This document shows positions 1 through 11,358 of a DNA stretch of 64,000 bases, piece by piece. The DNA is from Oscarella lobularis. Its lineage: Eukaryota > Porifera > Homoscleromorpha > Homosclerophorida > Oscarellidae. The stretch is from positions 2,604,001-2,668,000 of the forward strand of contig NC_089184.1 of the NCBI RefSeq assembly GCF_947507565.1, in the 5' to 3' direction. The number at the start of each line of letters is the position of its first letter. Position 1 is the first letter of the stretch. The position numbers were made by a program, and so were the translations under genes. The notes below the pieces were generated by a model. That model was given only the letters and a program-made list of their open reading frames with translations, ran no database searches and was not told the origin of the DNA.

Positions 1-236
1 AGCGAGCGAGTCAATACAAAATTTTTTTTAATACGCAAGTTTAGACAAAAAATTATTAAGAATCGCCTGAAACATTAACAGTCAGGACAATACAGAAAAC
101 CGAATTAGGTTCAGTACGCAACTGCGACTACATGAATATGGTGTAAAGATAATAAGACAAAAAATGCAAAGAAGTAAACTTTCTTGTGCTTTCAGCATTT
201 TGTCATAAAGGAAAATATTGCCAGTTTTAATTGGCA

Positions 237-1376
237 TCATAGCTCAGTTTTCTGAATAACAAAGAAATAGCATAGGTTATGAAACTGTTTGAATAAAACC
301 TTTTCAGAAGGCTCTTTTGCCAAGGAAGCCAAAACTTCAGATATTTTGCTCAGTTGTTTTTCGATTCTTCCCACTGCACTTGTAAGTGTGGACCCTCTAA
401 TTGTATTTACGTAACTTTGCAAATCGCGCAAATCTTTCATGTGCGCATCATCAGTAGGCAACTCCACATATCCTTCAAACTCTTTGTGAAATTTGCCGAG
501 ACGTAGAGCTCCCCGCTTTGTAAGGAGAAGATGAATATGACCGTGGCAATTAAGCCTCCCGGGAGAACGATTCACTGCCGTTTCCCAGTTGCCAAAATTA
601 ACCAGTAGAGACTGTGCTAATTTTTCTTGCGAGTCTGCTGGCCACTTCGCTTCGGATTCCAGAACATTAATAAATTTGAAGACACAGCTCCACACGTCAG
701 GGCTCTCTACCAGCTGACGGTTGTTGTGCGGTCCAGGCGGATCTTTTCTTCCCTTTCCAAACGCTTCCGGCATAACTAGTAAGTCTCTTGTGCATTCATG
801 ACGGCGAAATAGAAGCAAAGACACGTCTTTTTCTTTTATTGGATTGATGCCCCTCAGGCAATGCTCTGACGGTACAGCAAAGCCACATAGCTCACCGTTT
901 TCGTTAGCTTTGCACATTAAATACCTGTGCAGAAAGTTGCACCTTTTTGTAGCCTTGTGTTTTAGGGAATTGCATGTATCGCCGTAGATACATGGATCAC
1001 CTCTTGAAGGTCGTTGCTTTACCTCTGGATCGCCAATAGTCCGACCTTCGTCAGAGAATAAACGCATCATATGCTTTTCTACGTACGCAGATGCTTCCTC
1101 AAGCGTGTCTTCCTGAGGATGTTTTTCCCCGCACCGATTCTTCTCAAGGAAGTGGAGGAGAGCTAGAACGTGTATTCTTGTTGTAACTGTCTTCTGTGCA
1201 ATATCGACTTCAATTTGATAACCTCTGGAGAGAGGTTTTGGAAGGTTGTCAATCCATGTAAGATGCTCTTTAATCTCTGCTGCTAATGATGTCCCACTTA
1301 AAACGGGCAACGCAGATGACACTTTCTCTGCGTTAAAGGGGTACAGATAAGAAAAATCATAATCTTGGAAAGACAT
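237..1376 (-). CDS. Uncharacterised 379-residue protein with a Cys/His-rich segment and an HGHIHL motif
   Basis: A single open exon with coding-like composition starts at the ATG at 1374-1376. A good acceptor (TTTACTTTAG) lies about a dozen bases upstream, so a 5' UTR intron, or a longer protein, is likely. Residues 129-150 hold C-x5-C-x10-C-x3-H, which resembles a CCCH zinc finger but with unusual spacing, and two more Cys follow. Near residues 278-284 the motif NCHGHIHLLL recalls the His-rich active-site strand of HIT-like proteins. The C-terminal part is Lys/Glu-rich and helical. I do not recognise the family. A nucleic-acid-binding or nucleotide-processing role is only a guess from these motifs. 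Confidence 0.6.
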   Translation of the reverse strand: MSFQDYDFSYLYPFNAEKVSSALPVLSGTSLAAEIKEHLTWIDNLPKPLSRGYQIEVDIAQKTVTTRIHVLALLHFLEKNRCGEKHPQEDTLEEASAYVEKHMMRLFSDEGRTIGDPEVKQRPSRGDPCIYGDTCNSLKHKATKRCNFLHRYLMCKANENGELCGFAVPSEHCLRGINPIKEKDVSLLLFRRHECTRDLLVMPEAFGKGRKDPPGPHNNRQLVESPDVWSCVFKFINVLESEAKWPADSQEKLAQSLLVNFGNWETAVNRSPGRLNCHGHIHLLLTKRGALRLGKFHKEFEGYVELPTDDAHMKDLRDLQSYVNTIRGSTLTSAVGRIEKQLSKISEVLASLAKEPSEKVLFKQFHNLCYFFVIQKTEL

Positions 1377-1389
1377 TCTCAGAACCTAA

Positions 1390-1997
1390 AGTAAAAACAA
1401 CAATTACCAAAGCTTTTAAAATTGCATTTTTTTTAAAGTACTGAGTTTTGAATACACAAAGAGTGATTAATTAAGAAAACAATTTTTGCTAAACTGTGAA
1501 ATAAAAGTTTACTTAGCAACAAGCAAATATATAAGCCAGTATTATTTGAATATTGCCTGAAAATCAGTTGTACGTTTTCTTACTTGTAACCTAAAACGTC
1601 TCTCTGAAGTTCAAAAAATAAAATACTTATAATGAGAAGGATAGATAAGGAAGGCTAGGAAGCTAATAAGAAATCTGTGGGCTCCGTTCTTAGCGATGAT
1701 GGGATATATAGACGCGGTCAGCAAATATGATCTTGACTTTTCGATCGAGTTGCTGTAGCTCATGCTACCATAGGAAAGGTGTGGTTTTCCACTTGTGCGC
1801 AATTTTGAGCCGATCACCGCAGTTGTACGGGGTGGCAAACGCAGTTTGCGAGCCCGTATAACGGCGAGGGAGGCTCTCTCAAACGTGATCTTAGGGCCGG
1901 AAGTGTATATATGTCCGTCTGTCTGTTCGGCAGAGTATTGCGACGTCAAGAAAAACCCTTACTTTGTAAAGCGCATGCGCAACATGGGGTCTGAAAC
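1390..1997. other. Non-coding flank, no gene recognised
   Basis: AT-rich sequence to about 1620 is the likely 5' flank of the minus-strand gene at 237-1376. From about 1750 it becomes more GC-rich and runs into a fold-back element. Short open frames occur on both strands but lack codon bias and recognisable motifs. Confidence 0.4.
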
Positions 1998-2774
1998 CAC
2001 GGATCCTAGAAAGAGAGGGATTAGAAACACCAGTACATTGAGTGGGCTCGCCTCGGCCACGCCCCCTTATCGGTTGTGACCCCGCTCAAGAAACGCCCGA
2101 TTTCTCCGAATCCGAAGGTTCTCTAGCCTTCTAGGCAACTCGAAAAGGTTACTAAGGGTGTAAATAATGCTTCTAAATGTAGCTTTTTACAAGCGACGGA
2201 TCCGTAAAGCCCGTTTTTTCAAAATGCGACTCTGTGTAGGTTTCCTGATCGTTCTGCAGGCTTTCGGAACCGCAAAGTACATACTTGCTCTAGGCTAAAG
2301 ACGTAAAAGTACAACTGACATCTTCAAAAGCATCTGCGATTCACGATTGTCGAGACGAAGACGAATTTGTTTCCTCGCAAGAAGAGTGCATGCTCGAAAA
2401 TCGTCTTCGTCTCGACAATCGTGAATCGCAGATGCTTTTGAAGATGTCAGTAGCACTTTTACGTCTTTAGCCTAGAGCAAGTATGTACTTTGCGGTTCCG
2501 AAAGCCTGCAGAACGATCAGGAAAGCTACACAAAGTCGCCTTTTGAAAAAAACGGGCTTTACGGATCCGTCGCTTGTAAAAAGCTACATTTAGAAGCATT
2601 ATTTACACCCTTAGTAACCTTTTCGAGTTGCCTAGAAGGCTAGAGAACCTTCGGATTCGGAGAAATCGGGCGTTTCTTGAGCGGGGTCACAACCGATAAG
2701 GGGGCGTGGCCGAGGCGAGCATTGATCCACTCAATGTACTGGTGTTTCTAATCCCTCTCTTTCTAGGATCCGTG
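1998..2774. mobile_element. Long fold-back element (arms of about 370 bp, 36-base loop)
   Basis: The left arm (1998-2364) is repeated as reverse complement in the right arm (2401-2774), with a short loop at 2365-2400. The match is nearly exact through the centre, where CGAGACGAAGACGA meets its complement. Toward the outer ends there are a few substitutions and a 6-base insertion in the right arm. The high arm identity implies a recent origin or recent conversion. It has no coding capacity. I read it as a fold-back/MITE-type DNA element; a one-off palindromic duplication is the alternative. Confidence 0.8.
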
Positions 2775-3166
2775 CTGAAACGGTGATCCAAAACGGCACG
2801 AATAAAGGGTTTTTTTCTTTGATAAACGGATAAAATGCTTAAAAACCCCTGTAACAAATTGTTCGGTGGTATTCTCCGTTTTATAAATGCGCTAAGAAGA
2901 CGAAACGACGGTTTTGATTGTCATGCTCTGACGTCACAATCAGAAGCATCCACTCAAGTACAGTATGTGCGTGGGTATGTACGCGTGAACGGGTAACAGG
3001 AAATATGACCCGTACAGACTTCCGTACACATACCACACATACCTAAGCTTACCTACCTACGCAGACAATAAACTTCAAAACCTCTATCAGTCTTATCAGA
3101 GAACGACTAAACATGAGTCTTATTTATGTATATAGAGTACTAGTTCAATTACCCGGTCTTCGACCG

Positions 3167-3812
3167 GGTAGCAAGATAGCGTAGGAGCTTTTGGCATTTA
3201 TTTAGTGTAGGCTTTTGTCGTTTGAAAGAGTGCCTTGAGATGACGTTTTCGCGTCATTATCCAGGCAATACCAACGTGGACTTCCAGATGCTTCGTTGCC
3301 CAAAATGGCGGTAGTTTTGAGAAGTCAAACACACAAATGCGAAGAGAGAGACAGAAACTACACAGATGCGGACACAGACAGGCAGAAACTACACATATGG
3401 GACATAGACAGGCAGATTATCTGTCTCCTTATTTGTTTTTCTGTGTGTTTGTCTGTGTGCTTTTTACCTGTCTGTGTTCGCTTCTGTGTGTTTGTCTCAG
3501 ACAGTACTTTCTGCCTCTGTCTACACTTCCTTTATGAGTCTGTCTCCTTATCTACGTGTTCGTACAGTACATGTACTTTCTGCTTATCTATCTCCCCATT
3601 TATGTTTTTCTGTGTAGTTTCTGTTGTCTCTCTCTCTTCGCATTAGTGTATTTTGACTACTCAAAATATTTTGGGCAACGAAGCGTGTGGACCTCCGCGT
3701 TGGTGTTGCCTAATGCTAACACAGACGAAAAAACGTTACCTCAAGGTACTCTTTCAAAACGAAAAAAACCTACTCTAAAAAATGCCAAAAACCCCTACGC
3801 GATCTTGCTGCC
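3167..3812. mobile_element. Second fold-back element with degenerate arms of about 290 bp
   Basis: The outer ends GGTAGCAAGAT (3167) and ATCTTGCTGCC (3812) are inverted. The pairing continues inward through GCTTCGTTGCCC/GGGCAACGAAGC and through a CACA/GTGT and CTGTCT-rich stem to a centre near 3440-3500. Arm identity is visibly lower than in the neighbouring fold-back, so this copy is older. Open frames across it are low-complexity CT/GT sequence and not genes. A small hairpin with a TTCG loop (3151-3169) overlaps its left end. Confidence 0.7.
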
Positions 3813-5265
3813 GTGCTAAAATTAAAGCAGGCCAGTAAGTAAGCGTATACTGCACGATCGAGGCTGCGTGTGTTCAAGGTCGCGGATGCAAGCATTCGGA
3901 CGCGTGTAATCTCGCGTTTCTCGCATTTTGAAGCTGCCCCGGCGGCCAATAACCCGATCACGCGAAGCGGGCACTATCGGAGAAATTAAAGCTTTCCGCG
4001 TCGTCGGGAATGCGTTGAGAGAGCGACGACGAAGCCCCTTGTGACAAACGCTCGAGAGCCGCGCCCACTCAAGATGGCTATCGCGTTTATAAGTATAGAT
4101 AGATACGTTTATAAATATATATACATATATAGACGTTTATAAGTATAGATGTGTGTAGGACCACAGATGGTAGGACTGAGCTGCAGGTCTGTGATACATG
4201 TACATTAGTGTGAATATATAATACCCTGAAATTTTATGACGTCACATTATCTAAGGCGCTCGCGTACTGTAAGCGGTGGGAGGCTATTCATTATGGCCAA
4301 CACCAGGCCGTCATTCTCTAGTTAGTAAAGATAAAAACTACGGTTCTTTGAAAAACTTTGCTGTGAGATCCTACAGTGTAGGAGATCTAGAAGAGATCTC
4401 GGGTTACGCGCGTGCACCATGCATGCATGCATGCACCCCGGCCTGGTTACGCCACCTTTTGATAACTAGCTCGCACAACGCGCGCTTTATTTCCGCACGG
4501 TCCTGGCACTTATTTGAAGCGAAGAAATGGCACCTTCCTATAGATCTAGACGCACAAAAGTCAAAAACGCTAACAATTCGGGGACCAAATTGTTGACCAA
4601 AATACCGGAATCCCTGATGATGACGTGCCCGCTCTAGTGTTCGTAAAGACGCTCGAAGCAGAGATTCAAGGTGAGAAATACCTACGAGAAACGCCCTTGT
4701 TTTTATATACGGGAAAGACGTTGGCATGTACGGGATAATCCAGTTGAACGTAACGCCAATGGTGACGTCACAGTGTCGCTTCTCTCGTTCGCTACTGGAA
4801 TTTAGTCTGGTTAACCAGGCCCTTGCGCGCGTTACTGCTGGCGAAAGCACTTTTTGTAGCTTCACTTTGGCTGCAGTATACGGGGCTCCGGAGAAACTCA
4901 GCAATCACTCTTCTATTTTATCTGTGGTAGACGAAATAGAAAACAGGATGAAGTAAAAAACCGAATGAAATGAAAAACCGAATAAAAAGAAAAACGGAAT
5001 GAAATTTAATACACTATGAAATGGAAAACCTAATGAAATTTAGACAGGCTGAAATGCGTTTATGAGTGAAATGCAAGTGCGCCTTTCACGCTCTGCATGA
5101 TCGCGCGCTATGGTCAGCTAGGTGATGCCTATTTTCTGAATGGAAAGAGCCCCTCTTAAGTGTGTGAATAAGTATAGGTGCATAGAAGATAACTAAAGTG
5201 CACATTCACGCAAAATTTTGACGATGCCGTTATAGTAAGCAATACATCGTCCTTTCTTACCTAAA
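3813..5265. other. Intergenic region with simple repeats, no gene recognised
   Basis: It holds an AT-rich run around 4077-4160 built from GTTTATAAGTATAGAT-like copies, a CATGCATG run near 4420-4436, and an A-rich block at about 4945-5045 made of degenerate GAATGAAATGAAAAACC-like units. Open frames on both strands look random. Confidence 0.4.
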
Positions 5266-6899
5266 TCATGCAGACTCTTTGACATGTGCTTCAAAAAATT
5301 CTACCACCTTCCCATTAAAATCATCGCAGACATCACGATGAATTTGATGGCGTCCTCCCAGAAATTCGCGATAGGCAGTAGGCCCGCGAACATTCGCCTT
5401 GATAATTTCCGCGTGGTGAACGGTAATCAGCGGATCACAGTGGCGTAGCCAGGATTAAGCGGAGGTAGGTGCTGAAGTTCGCGCGCGAAGCGCGCGAAAA
5501 TTTTTGGACCACGCCCCTTTTCTATTTGGCTATTTAAGGCCTCTAACGAAAAACAGTGCGTAGGCCCAAAGTAACACAACAGAGATAGTAACTTCGGATT
5601 GTGTACAAAGCTTTCTGGAACGAGTACATATGTAGGCATATTACATAGCATAACTGGCACATAACATTTGAGCTTAATTATTAACGCTCATCGAAGGAAC
5701 GCAGTAAATGAGCACGTTGGGTTTGTCTTCGCTCGCAGCACGCAAACCCAACTGCGAGCTGAAAACGTGTCACTTGATCATGCACCCGAGGGGGCCATGC
5801 AGGGAAGGGTAACTCTGTGCCACCTTTACTCGACAGGTGAATCGCTCTTTTGATATATACATGTAATCAGAACACCTAAAATCTGTGGTGTAAAGGCATA
5901 GCCACCAGGTGCCCTATTCCCATTTTTACAGAAAGGACATATTTCCGGGCAGATTAAGGTGTGGTTAGGCAATGTGATTCCCATAATGCACATGCTGTAG
6001 GCACTAACAGAGATCGGACACCGTGCTAAGGGTGTTCGGGGATCACATGATGGCTAACAACGGGCCATCATTATCTAGTTTAATTATTTTCAGCAAACTT
6101 GAGGGGGGTGCTCGAGCACCCAAAGCACCCCCCCTGGCTACGCCACTGGATCACGGCTACCGTGCATTAGAAGCGTCGGACACTTTACCATTGCCAAACT
6201 GCCCTGGTAAATGTCCTCACCCCTTTCGTCGGCCAAACGCGTCACCCCGCGAACCCAAGCTGACCACAATCTCTGCATGACGTCTAAAGGGTAATAAGCG
6301 GTGACTCGGCTCAGGATCTCCTCATTCCACGCTGATAGGCTCTCGATTGCTACGAATTTGTCAACGGTTTTTCGTTCCAAGTACGCCATTACTCCCCAAA
6401 TCATCAGGGCTTCAACGGCGTCTGGTCTCATTGCGGCCAAAATTAATGCGACTGTACCGCCATAGCACCACCTGAATGGAAAAAGGACGGTAACGGTAAG
6501 AGAAAGCAAATCTAACGAGTGTGGGAATGTAGCTAGCTCGCGAGGGCCCTTTTATCAGACGTCTGCACATAGTATAGCAGAACGTAATCAAATTAAATCC
6601 TACGTGCTTCTATACCCTGCGATGGAATAGCGGTGTATCTTGAGCGAATCCATCAAACGGGCGACGTCGTCGGCGTCGGAGCGATAGAAATCGCCCGAAA
6701 AGTCTTTTTCCGGTGGACGCGATTCGCCGCAGCCGCGCAAATCAACGGCGATCATGTCAAAGTGATCGCACATGAGCTGCGATTGGAGTTGCGGCGCGAA
6801 ATCAAGCAGTCCTGTACTAACAGAACCATGGAGGAAGACGAGAACGGCCCTGCCTCTTCCCGCGCGATGGTAGTGGAGATTAACGCTGTTTACGCGAAC
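5266..6899 (-). pseudogene. BPHL-like (valacyclovir hydrolase family) alpha/beta hydrolase, split by a transposon
   Basis: Two exons are readable on the minus strand. The first (6899-6616) carries the oxyanion region FLHGS and the strand DMIAVDLRGCGESRPP. The second (6471 downward) starts with the nucleophile elbow GWCYGG and ends in CPTLLMHGSRDP. The reading then breaks at a 709-bp insertion (5439-6147) and resumes at 5438 with DPLITVHHAEIIKANVRG and the His segment GGRHQIHR, stopping at 5266-5268. BPHL enzymes are mitochondrial serine hydrolases of amino-acid esters. Here the nucleophile is Cys instead of Ser, and the insertion puts a stop soon after DP, removing the catalytic His. The first exon upstream of 6899 was not identified. 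Confidence 0.8.
5439..6147. mobile_element. hAT-like non-autonomous DNA transposon inserted in the BPHL-like exon
   Basis: The ends AGTGGCGTAGCCAGG (5439) and CCTGGCTACGCCACT (6147) are perfect inverted repeats of hAT type. They are flanked by a 7-bp direct repeat GGATCAC (5432-5438 and 6148-6154), close to the 8-bp duplications usual for hAT. No transposase frame is seen in the 709 bp, so it is a MITE-like deletion derivative. Removing the element and one repeat copy restores continuous BPHL-like homology, which supports these borders. Confidence 0.85.
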
Positions 6900-7580
6900 C
6901 TAAGAAATAGGAGAATAATTTTAGCGTTGTAGGCGAGTCAAAAGTTGCGATCTGGTCGCGTTGTAACTCGCTTTGCTGGTAAAAATGGTCGTGTCAGCCG
7001 TCGCTTGCATTTTCAATAGCAATGAGCGTGAGCGCAACCCCGTACACTGACCTATTTTGCTTCGAACAGCTGACGATTGCGTCGATGTCAGCTGACGATT
7101 GCGTCGATGTCAGCTGACGAATGCGTCGATGTCAGCTGACGATTGCGTCGATGTCAGCTGACGAATGCGTCGTTTTCAGCTGTGCGTGACGTCATGCACG
7201 ACTACTCCCTTCCTTCCGCTCCGTCGTTCCAGCCGCGCGCGTTAATTAATTCCTCTGCTAGCTAGCGCGACCGATCAACGGACTGCGCCTGGCCCCTTTA
7301 CGAGTCCCTTATGGTCTCAGAGAAAGCGCCTGGTACAGTGTACCCGAAATTGTCTAAGGAGATTATTATTAGCGCACGTACGTTAACGTTCGGCAGTCAA
7401 CAACAAGAACCACCCCTTTTTGTAAACGTAACTGGCGATTCGCGGTAGTGCGCTTTCCCCTTAGCTTGTAACAACCCGTCTTGAACGTAGCTCGTGGCAG
7501 TTTGTTAACGGGACCGTCTAGATAGGGCCCCGTCATATTCACCCTGAGTCAGAGTCTACTGCGCATGCACTCTCGATCGA
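6900..7580. other. Intergenic region with GC-rich promoter-like sequence
   Basis: No coding exon is recognised. It contains the 22-bp tandem array at 7068-7181, then GC-rich sequence leading into the duplicated 5' flank of the Death-NB-ARC-TPR copy. It may hold the missing first exon of the BPHL-like gene on the minus strand. Confidence 0.4.
7068..7181. repeat. Tandem repeat of a 22-bp unit, about 5 copies
   Basis: The unit GACGATTGCGTCGATGTCAGCT is repeated with only T/A changes (GATTGCG or GAATGCG). Each unit carries a CAGCTG palindrome, an E-box-like core, at 22-bp spacing, about two helical turns. It lies upstream of the plus-strand Death-NB-ARC-TPR copy. Confidence 0.9.
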
Positions 7581-10500
7581 TCGAGTCTCTTGTTTTTCAC
7601 CAGTATGCAGTGCAGCGATTTGCTTCGACGAATTGCTTGTGAGCATCAACTAAGTAGTCGGAAGCTTTCTAGTTTTCCCGAATCGACCAGAAACAAACGT
7701 TCTTCCTGCAAGTGAGAGATAATCGTGTGGCGTCTTAGAATCTCGTGAAGCTATTCGTACAGTGGTGTGCTGAGGCTCATTTTAAAAGCTGCTGTGAACG
7801 ACCCGGTGGTTTCTAGAGAGCGTAAGCTGTGCATTATTTTTTAGACGTGTTTTATGGCATTAATTAACGTGCGTCTGTATATACCTTCAGTATATAGCTC
7901 TTTGAAGACTTTCAAAGTAGCAGGGAGCTCAGACTATGGTACTAATCAGATATGGTTACCAGTATTTACCTATTTATTGATGTATTTTGTAGATAAATCT
8001 TTGTATCAGTTTGCTTTTGAAGAAGTTGGCCCTTACTGGAAAGAGCTAGGTGCCGCTCTTGGTTTTCAAATGCCTGAGCTAGACAGCATTGAGGAGTACC
8101 ACCTGAATCGTTGTCTAAACGTCAAATTTATGGCCTGGGTCATGCTTGAGAAATATCGAGCAGCTAACGGTTGATGTCTTTCATCGGTTGAGCGCCTTCG
8201 CAAAGTTCTACGCAACGTGAAAAGAAGGCGAAGTGTCACTGTTCCTCAGGGAGACAGAAGCATAAGCGGTGAGATTTTGCCTAAATGTCTAAGAGTTAAC
8301 GTAAGATTTTTCTTGTAGATCTTTTGCCTCGCTGCGTTGTAGATGATCGGCGATTTTACGGGAGAGACGACGAGATGCGAGAGATTGCACGGTATTTGTG
8401 GAACGGCAAAGCAAGAACGAGTCACGTTGAGCCAATCAATTCTCAGAAAATTCAGGCACGTTATTGCTTACGAAATTTTAGTTTTTAATTTAACGTCTGA
8501 TTTTCAGCGGAGTTGGAAAAACGACTTTGGCTTTCAAATACGTTCACCGATACGTCAAATCGTATTCAGATGGCGTTTTCTATTTCAACACCGAATCGTA
8601 TTCGTCGTTTCTGTTTTGGTTAAGGGAAAACGTAAGTAGTCTCTTTAGGACTACATCGAAAATCATTTTGTCTGATGCCTTGTTGTAAAGATTGCGAGGT
8701 CGGCTGATCTGAGTAACGAGCGTGACGTCAGCAGTTTGTTGAGTTCGACGTCCGATGCTCTTCGCGTTTTCCTAGTAATCGTCCCCGATGTTTGCTTCTC
8801 TTTGACAATGCTGACGATTTTGGCTATGTGATTGATGTCTTGCCTGGGCCTCAGGCTGCCTGTCACATCATCATTACGACGAGAAAAGCGCAGACGCACG
8901 ACATCTTCTATCAGCGAAACGTCAACTTACTGCTCCTTAGTGTTCTTGAAAAGAGAAAGGCCGTTGTTGCGCTTCTCTCGTGGGCAGGAAAATCTAAAGA
9001 CACTTGGCAAACTCTCGACTACAACGAGAAGAAATATGCAGAGAAAGTGGCCGCTGAGCCTCCTGTTGACGGTCTACCATTGGCTCTATCACACGCGGGG
9101 GCATTCATCGAGCAGCACAGGATTACCTTTCTGAAGTACTGGAGAAAAATTGAAGCTGAATCAAAGCGCTTGGAAGCAGCAGCATTAAATTTAGATAGCT
9201 TCTTGCGTTACTTTCATCTGTCCCATCTGAAAGAAGATCTTGTTACCTTCTCCGTGCATCATTTGATTCAGGCAAGCGTGCTGCAACGAATGGTTGGAAG
9301 CACGGACGACTTCGTCAGCGTCCTGAAGTTCGCTGCAAAAGCGTTATTCGAACGTCTTCCTCACGTCAACGACTTGAGCAATTATTTGATTAGTCCGATG
9401 GTGCTCTCCCTTACTCCTCACATCTATTCTACTGTAGAGAAGATGCTTAGAATGGGTATACTCGACGAAGAAGTCGATCCAGGTCTCGTTGACTGCGGCT
9501 GTCAATTAGCGCTTAGTTACAGGCACTACGATGAGGCGGGATTTTTGTGCTCCCTTCGCGTTAAAGCTTTCGAAGCAAATTCGACGACAATTTCCGACGA
9601 AGAAACCAGTCTTCGAAAGCGAAACTGTAAGTAAGAATCATTATGCATAGTCTCTTTCTTATGACCTTCTGGGTTAGATTACTATGATTTTGCGGTCAGT
9701 CAATATTGCTTAAAAAATTTAAAAGAGGTTGACGTGAACATTCGGCGATCCCTTAGCGGAATATCTTGCAAAACCCTTACAAGTTCTGATATATTATTTT
9801 TTCACAAAGGTTGGAAAAAAGTGGATTAAGACATGTTAGGTTTAAATTTACTTTTGGTTTTCTCATAGCAATGCTTTTGCTGGCGGACAGCCAAGAGTTT
9901 CAAGGATTTACGTCTGACGCCGAAGATACTCTTCAAAGCCTGCTCAGAGTTTCCGATTCTTTCGAAACTCTAGCAGCAGCCGCAATCTCTTTTGATGGTA
10001 CGAAGAAGCTCGCGATTGCCGAATTTCCTTTACCAACTTTCACTAGTTTACCTACGACTTTCACTTGTCTACAATAGTTTAGAGCGTGTTGATGATGAGC
10101 TCGGAGTGTCTTGCTAAAGGCTCTTTCCTTGGCAAAAAGTGGGCTCTTTGATCCTGGTATTTTTCTTGCTAACTGTTAGTGAGCTTCCATTCTTTCTACA
10201 ACAATACGTTTCATTTTAAATTCTGATTTCTAGGTCACCAGCGTCTTGGTTGGAGTCTAAAAGTGAACGGTTTTTTGGATGAGGCTTTAGAAAATTTGTT
10301 TGAAGCTTTGAGAATTTACCAGGAAATGATCCCGGATTCTCACGAAGATATTGGAATGTGTGAGTCGGTGCCGTTTATGATGACTTCGTCTGTGCATTTT
10401 TCTTTTTGCAGTGCGTTTTGACATAAGCAGGTGCATGTCTCAGAAAGATCGTCTTTCCCAAGCGTACAGTACGAATTCTCTCGTGAAGGTCTTTCAATCA

Positions 10501-11358
10501 TAAGGTCCGCTTGTCCGCCTGAGCATCGTCTGGTTGCAAAAGGTAAGTGGACCGTCATTTGAATTTTGAAAGTTCACTTTTTCTTTAGCGCTCTTCTATC
10601 ACGGGCGAACGCTTTGTTCTTTACAGAGATATAAAGAATGTATTGAATTTTTGGAAGAGAGGTTGTCTTGGTTTGAAAAAGGTCCTTAGATGTTTGATAC
10701 TCTCACCGACAAAGCACAATGTACTTCAGATTGGAAAGGTCATATTACTACTGTTGTTTATTTTCAGGCCTTGCTGTTTTGGGAAATGCTTTGCTTGAAG
10801 GAGGGTCGATCATCACTTGCGCAGAACAAAGAGCACAAAAAATAATTTGCTATTTGAAGGAGCGCTTTACACCAAACTTTATCCTGGTGGAAAATATGAA
10901 TTATCGATACGTATGCCTTTGTATGCTAAGCTACGGAGTAGCAAGTTATGGTTTATCTAAAGCTTGTATTACACTCTGTGAAGTTAATTTGTCAAAGGAG
11001 AAATTTGACGACGCGTTGGAATCATCGGAAATGGCTTGGGGCGCTGTCAAGAATTGTCCTGAGGCTAGAATATGCCGTGAGTTGCGCCATCTTTCACAGC
11101 CGACTATAGTCTTGTCTAAGTTTTTTTTGTAAAGTGCTTCCTCTGTACGTGAAGTGCCTGTGTGCGAAAAAACAGTTCAGTAAAAGCGAGGAATTGCTGA
11201 TCAGATTTAGAAAAGATACCAAATATCCGGAGCATCAAAGTATAAAGCGTTGTGAGTGCAAAATGCGTCCCACTTATTTAAACATAGGATTTTTAATTGC
11301 AGTGCAAATGGCTGAAGCCGAGCAAAATCATTTCAAAGAAGAGTTCGGGTGGAATTAA
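7580..11358 (+). pseudogene. Death-NB-ARC-TPR (NLR/APAF1-like) gene, decayed copy 1
   Basis: Exons in order: a Death-domain exon (about 8001-8268) ending in LNVKFMAWVMLEKYR; the linker DLLPRCVVDDRRFYGRDDE (from 8318); a P-loop exon shortened to GVGKTTLAFKYVH; a Walker B exon with CLLLFDNADDFG and the HIIITTRKAQ sensor (to 9632); then TPR exons to 11358. The partner at 33941-37757 aligns throughout, including the 5' flank. This copy has lost about 119 residues in frame between HLSHLKED and VHHLIQASVL (the expected winged-helix region), part of the P-loop, and has a TAG after WFEKGP near 10689. It is probably non-functional. Confidence 0.8.

Noticed and set aside
1795-2079. 94-codon plus-strand frame
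   Set aside because: It enters the arm of the fold-back element and has no homology or codon pattern of a gene.
3296-3819. Overlapping plus-strand open frames rich in Cys, Leu and Phe
   Set aside because: They lie inside the GT/CT-rich stem of a fold-back element; the composition follows the simple repeat and no domain is seen.
4415-4440. CATGCATG run as a regulatory array
   Set aside because: Too short and simple to distinguish from a microsatellite.
8680-8790. Frameshift before the Walker B exon in both Death-NB-ARC-TPR copies
   Set aside because: Both copies have an acceptor-like AG at the same aligned place (TTTTCCTAG and CTATATCAG), so an intron border explains the frame change.
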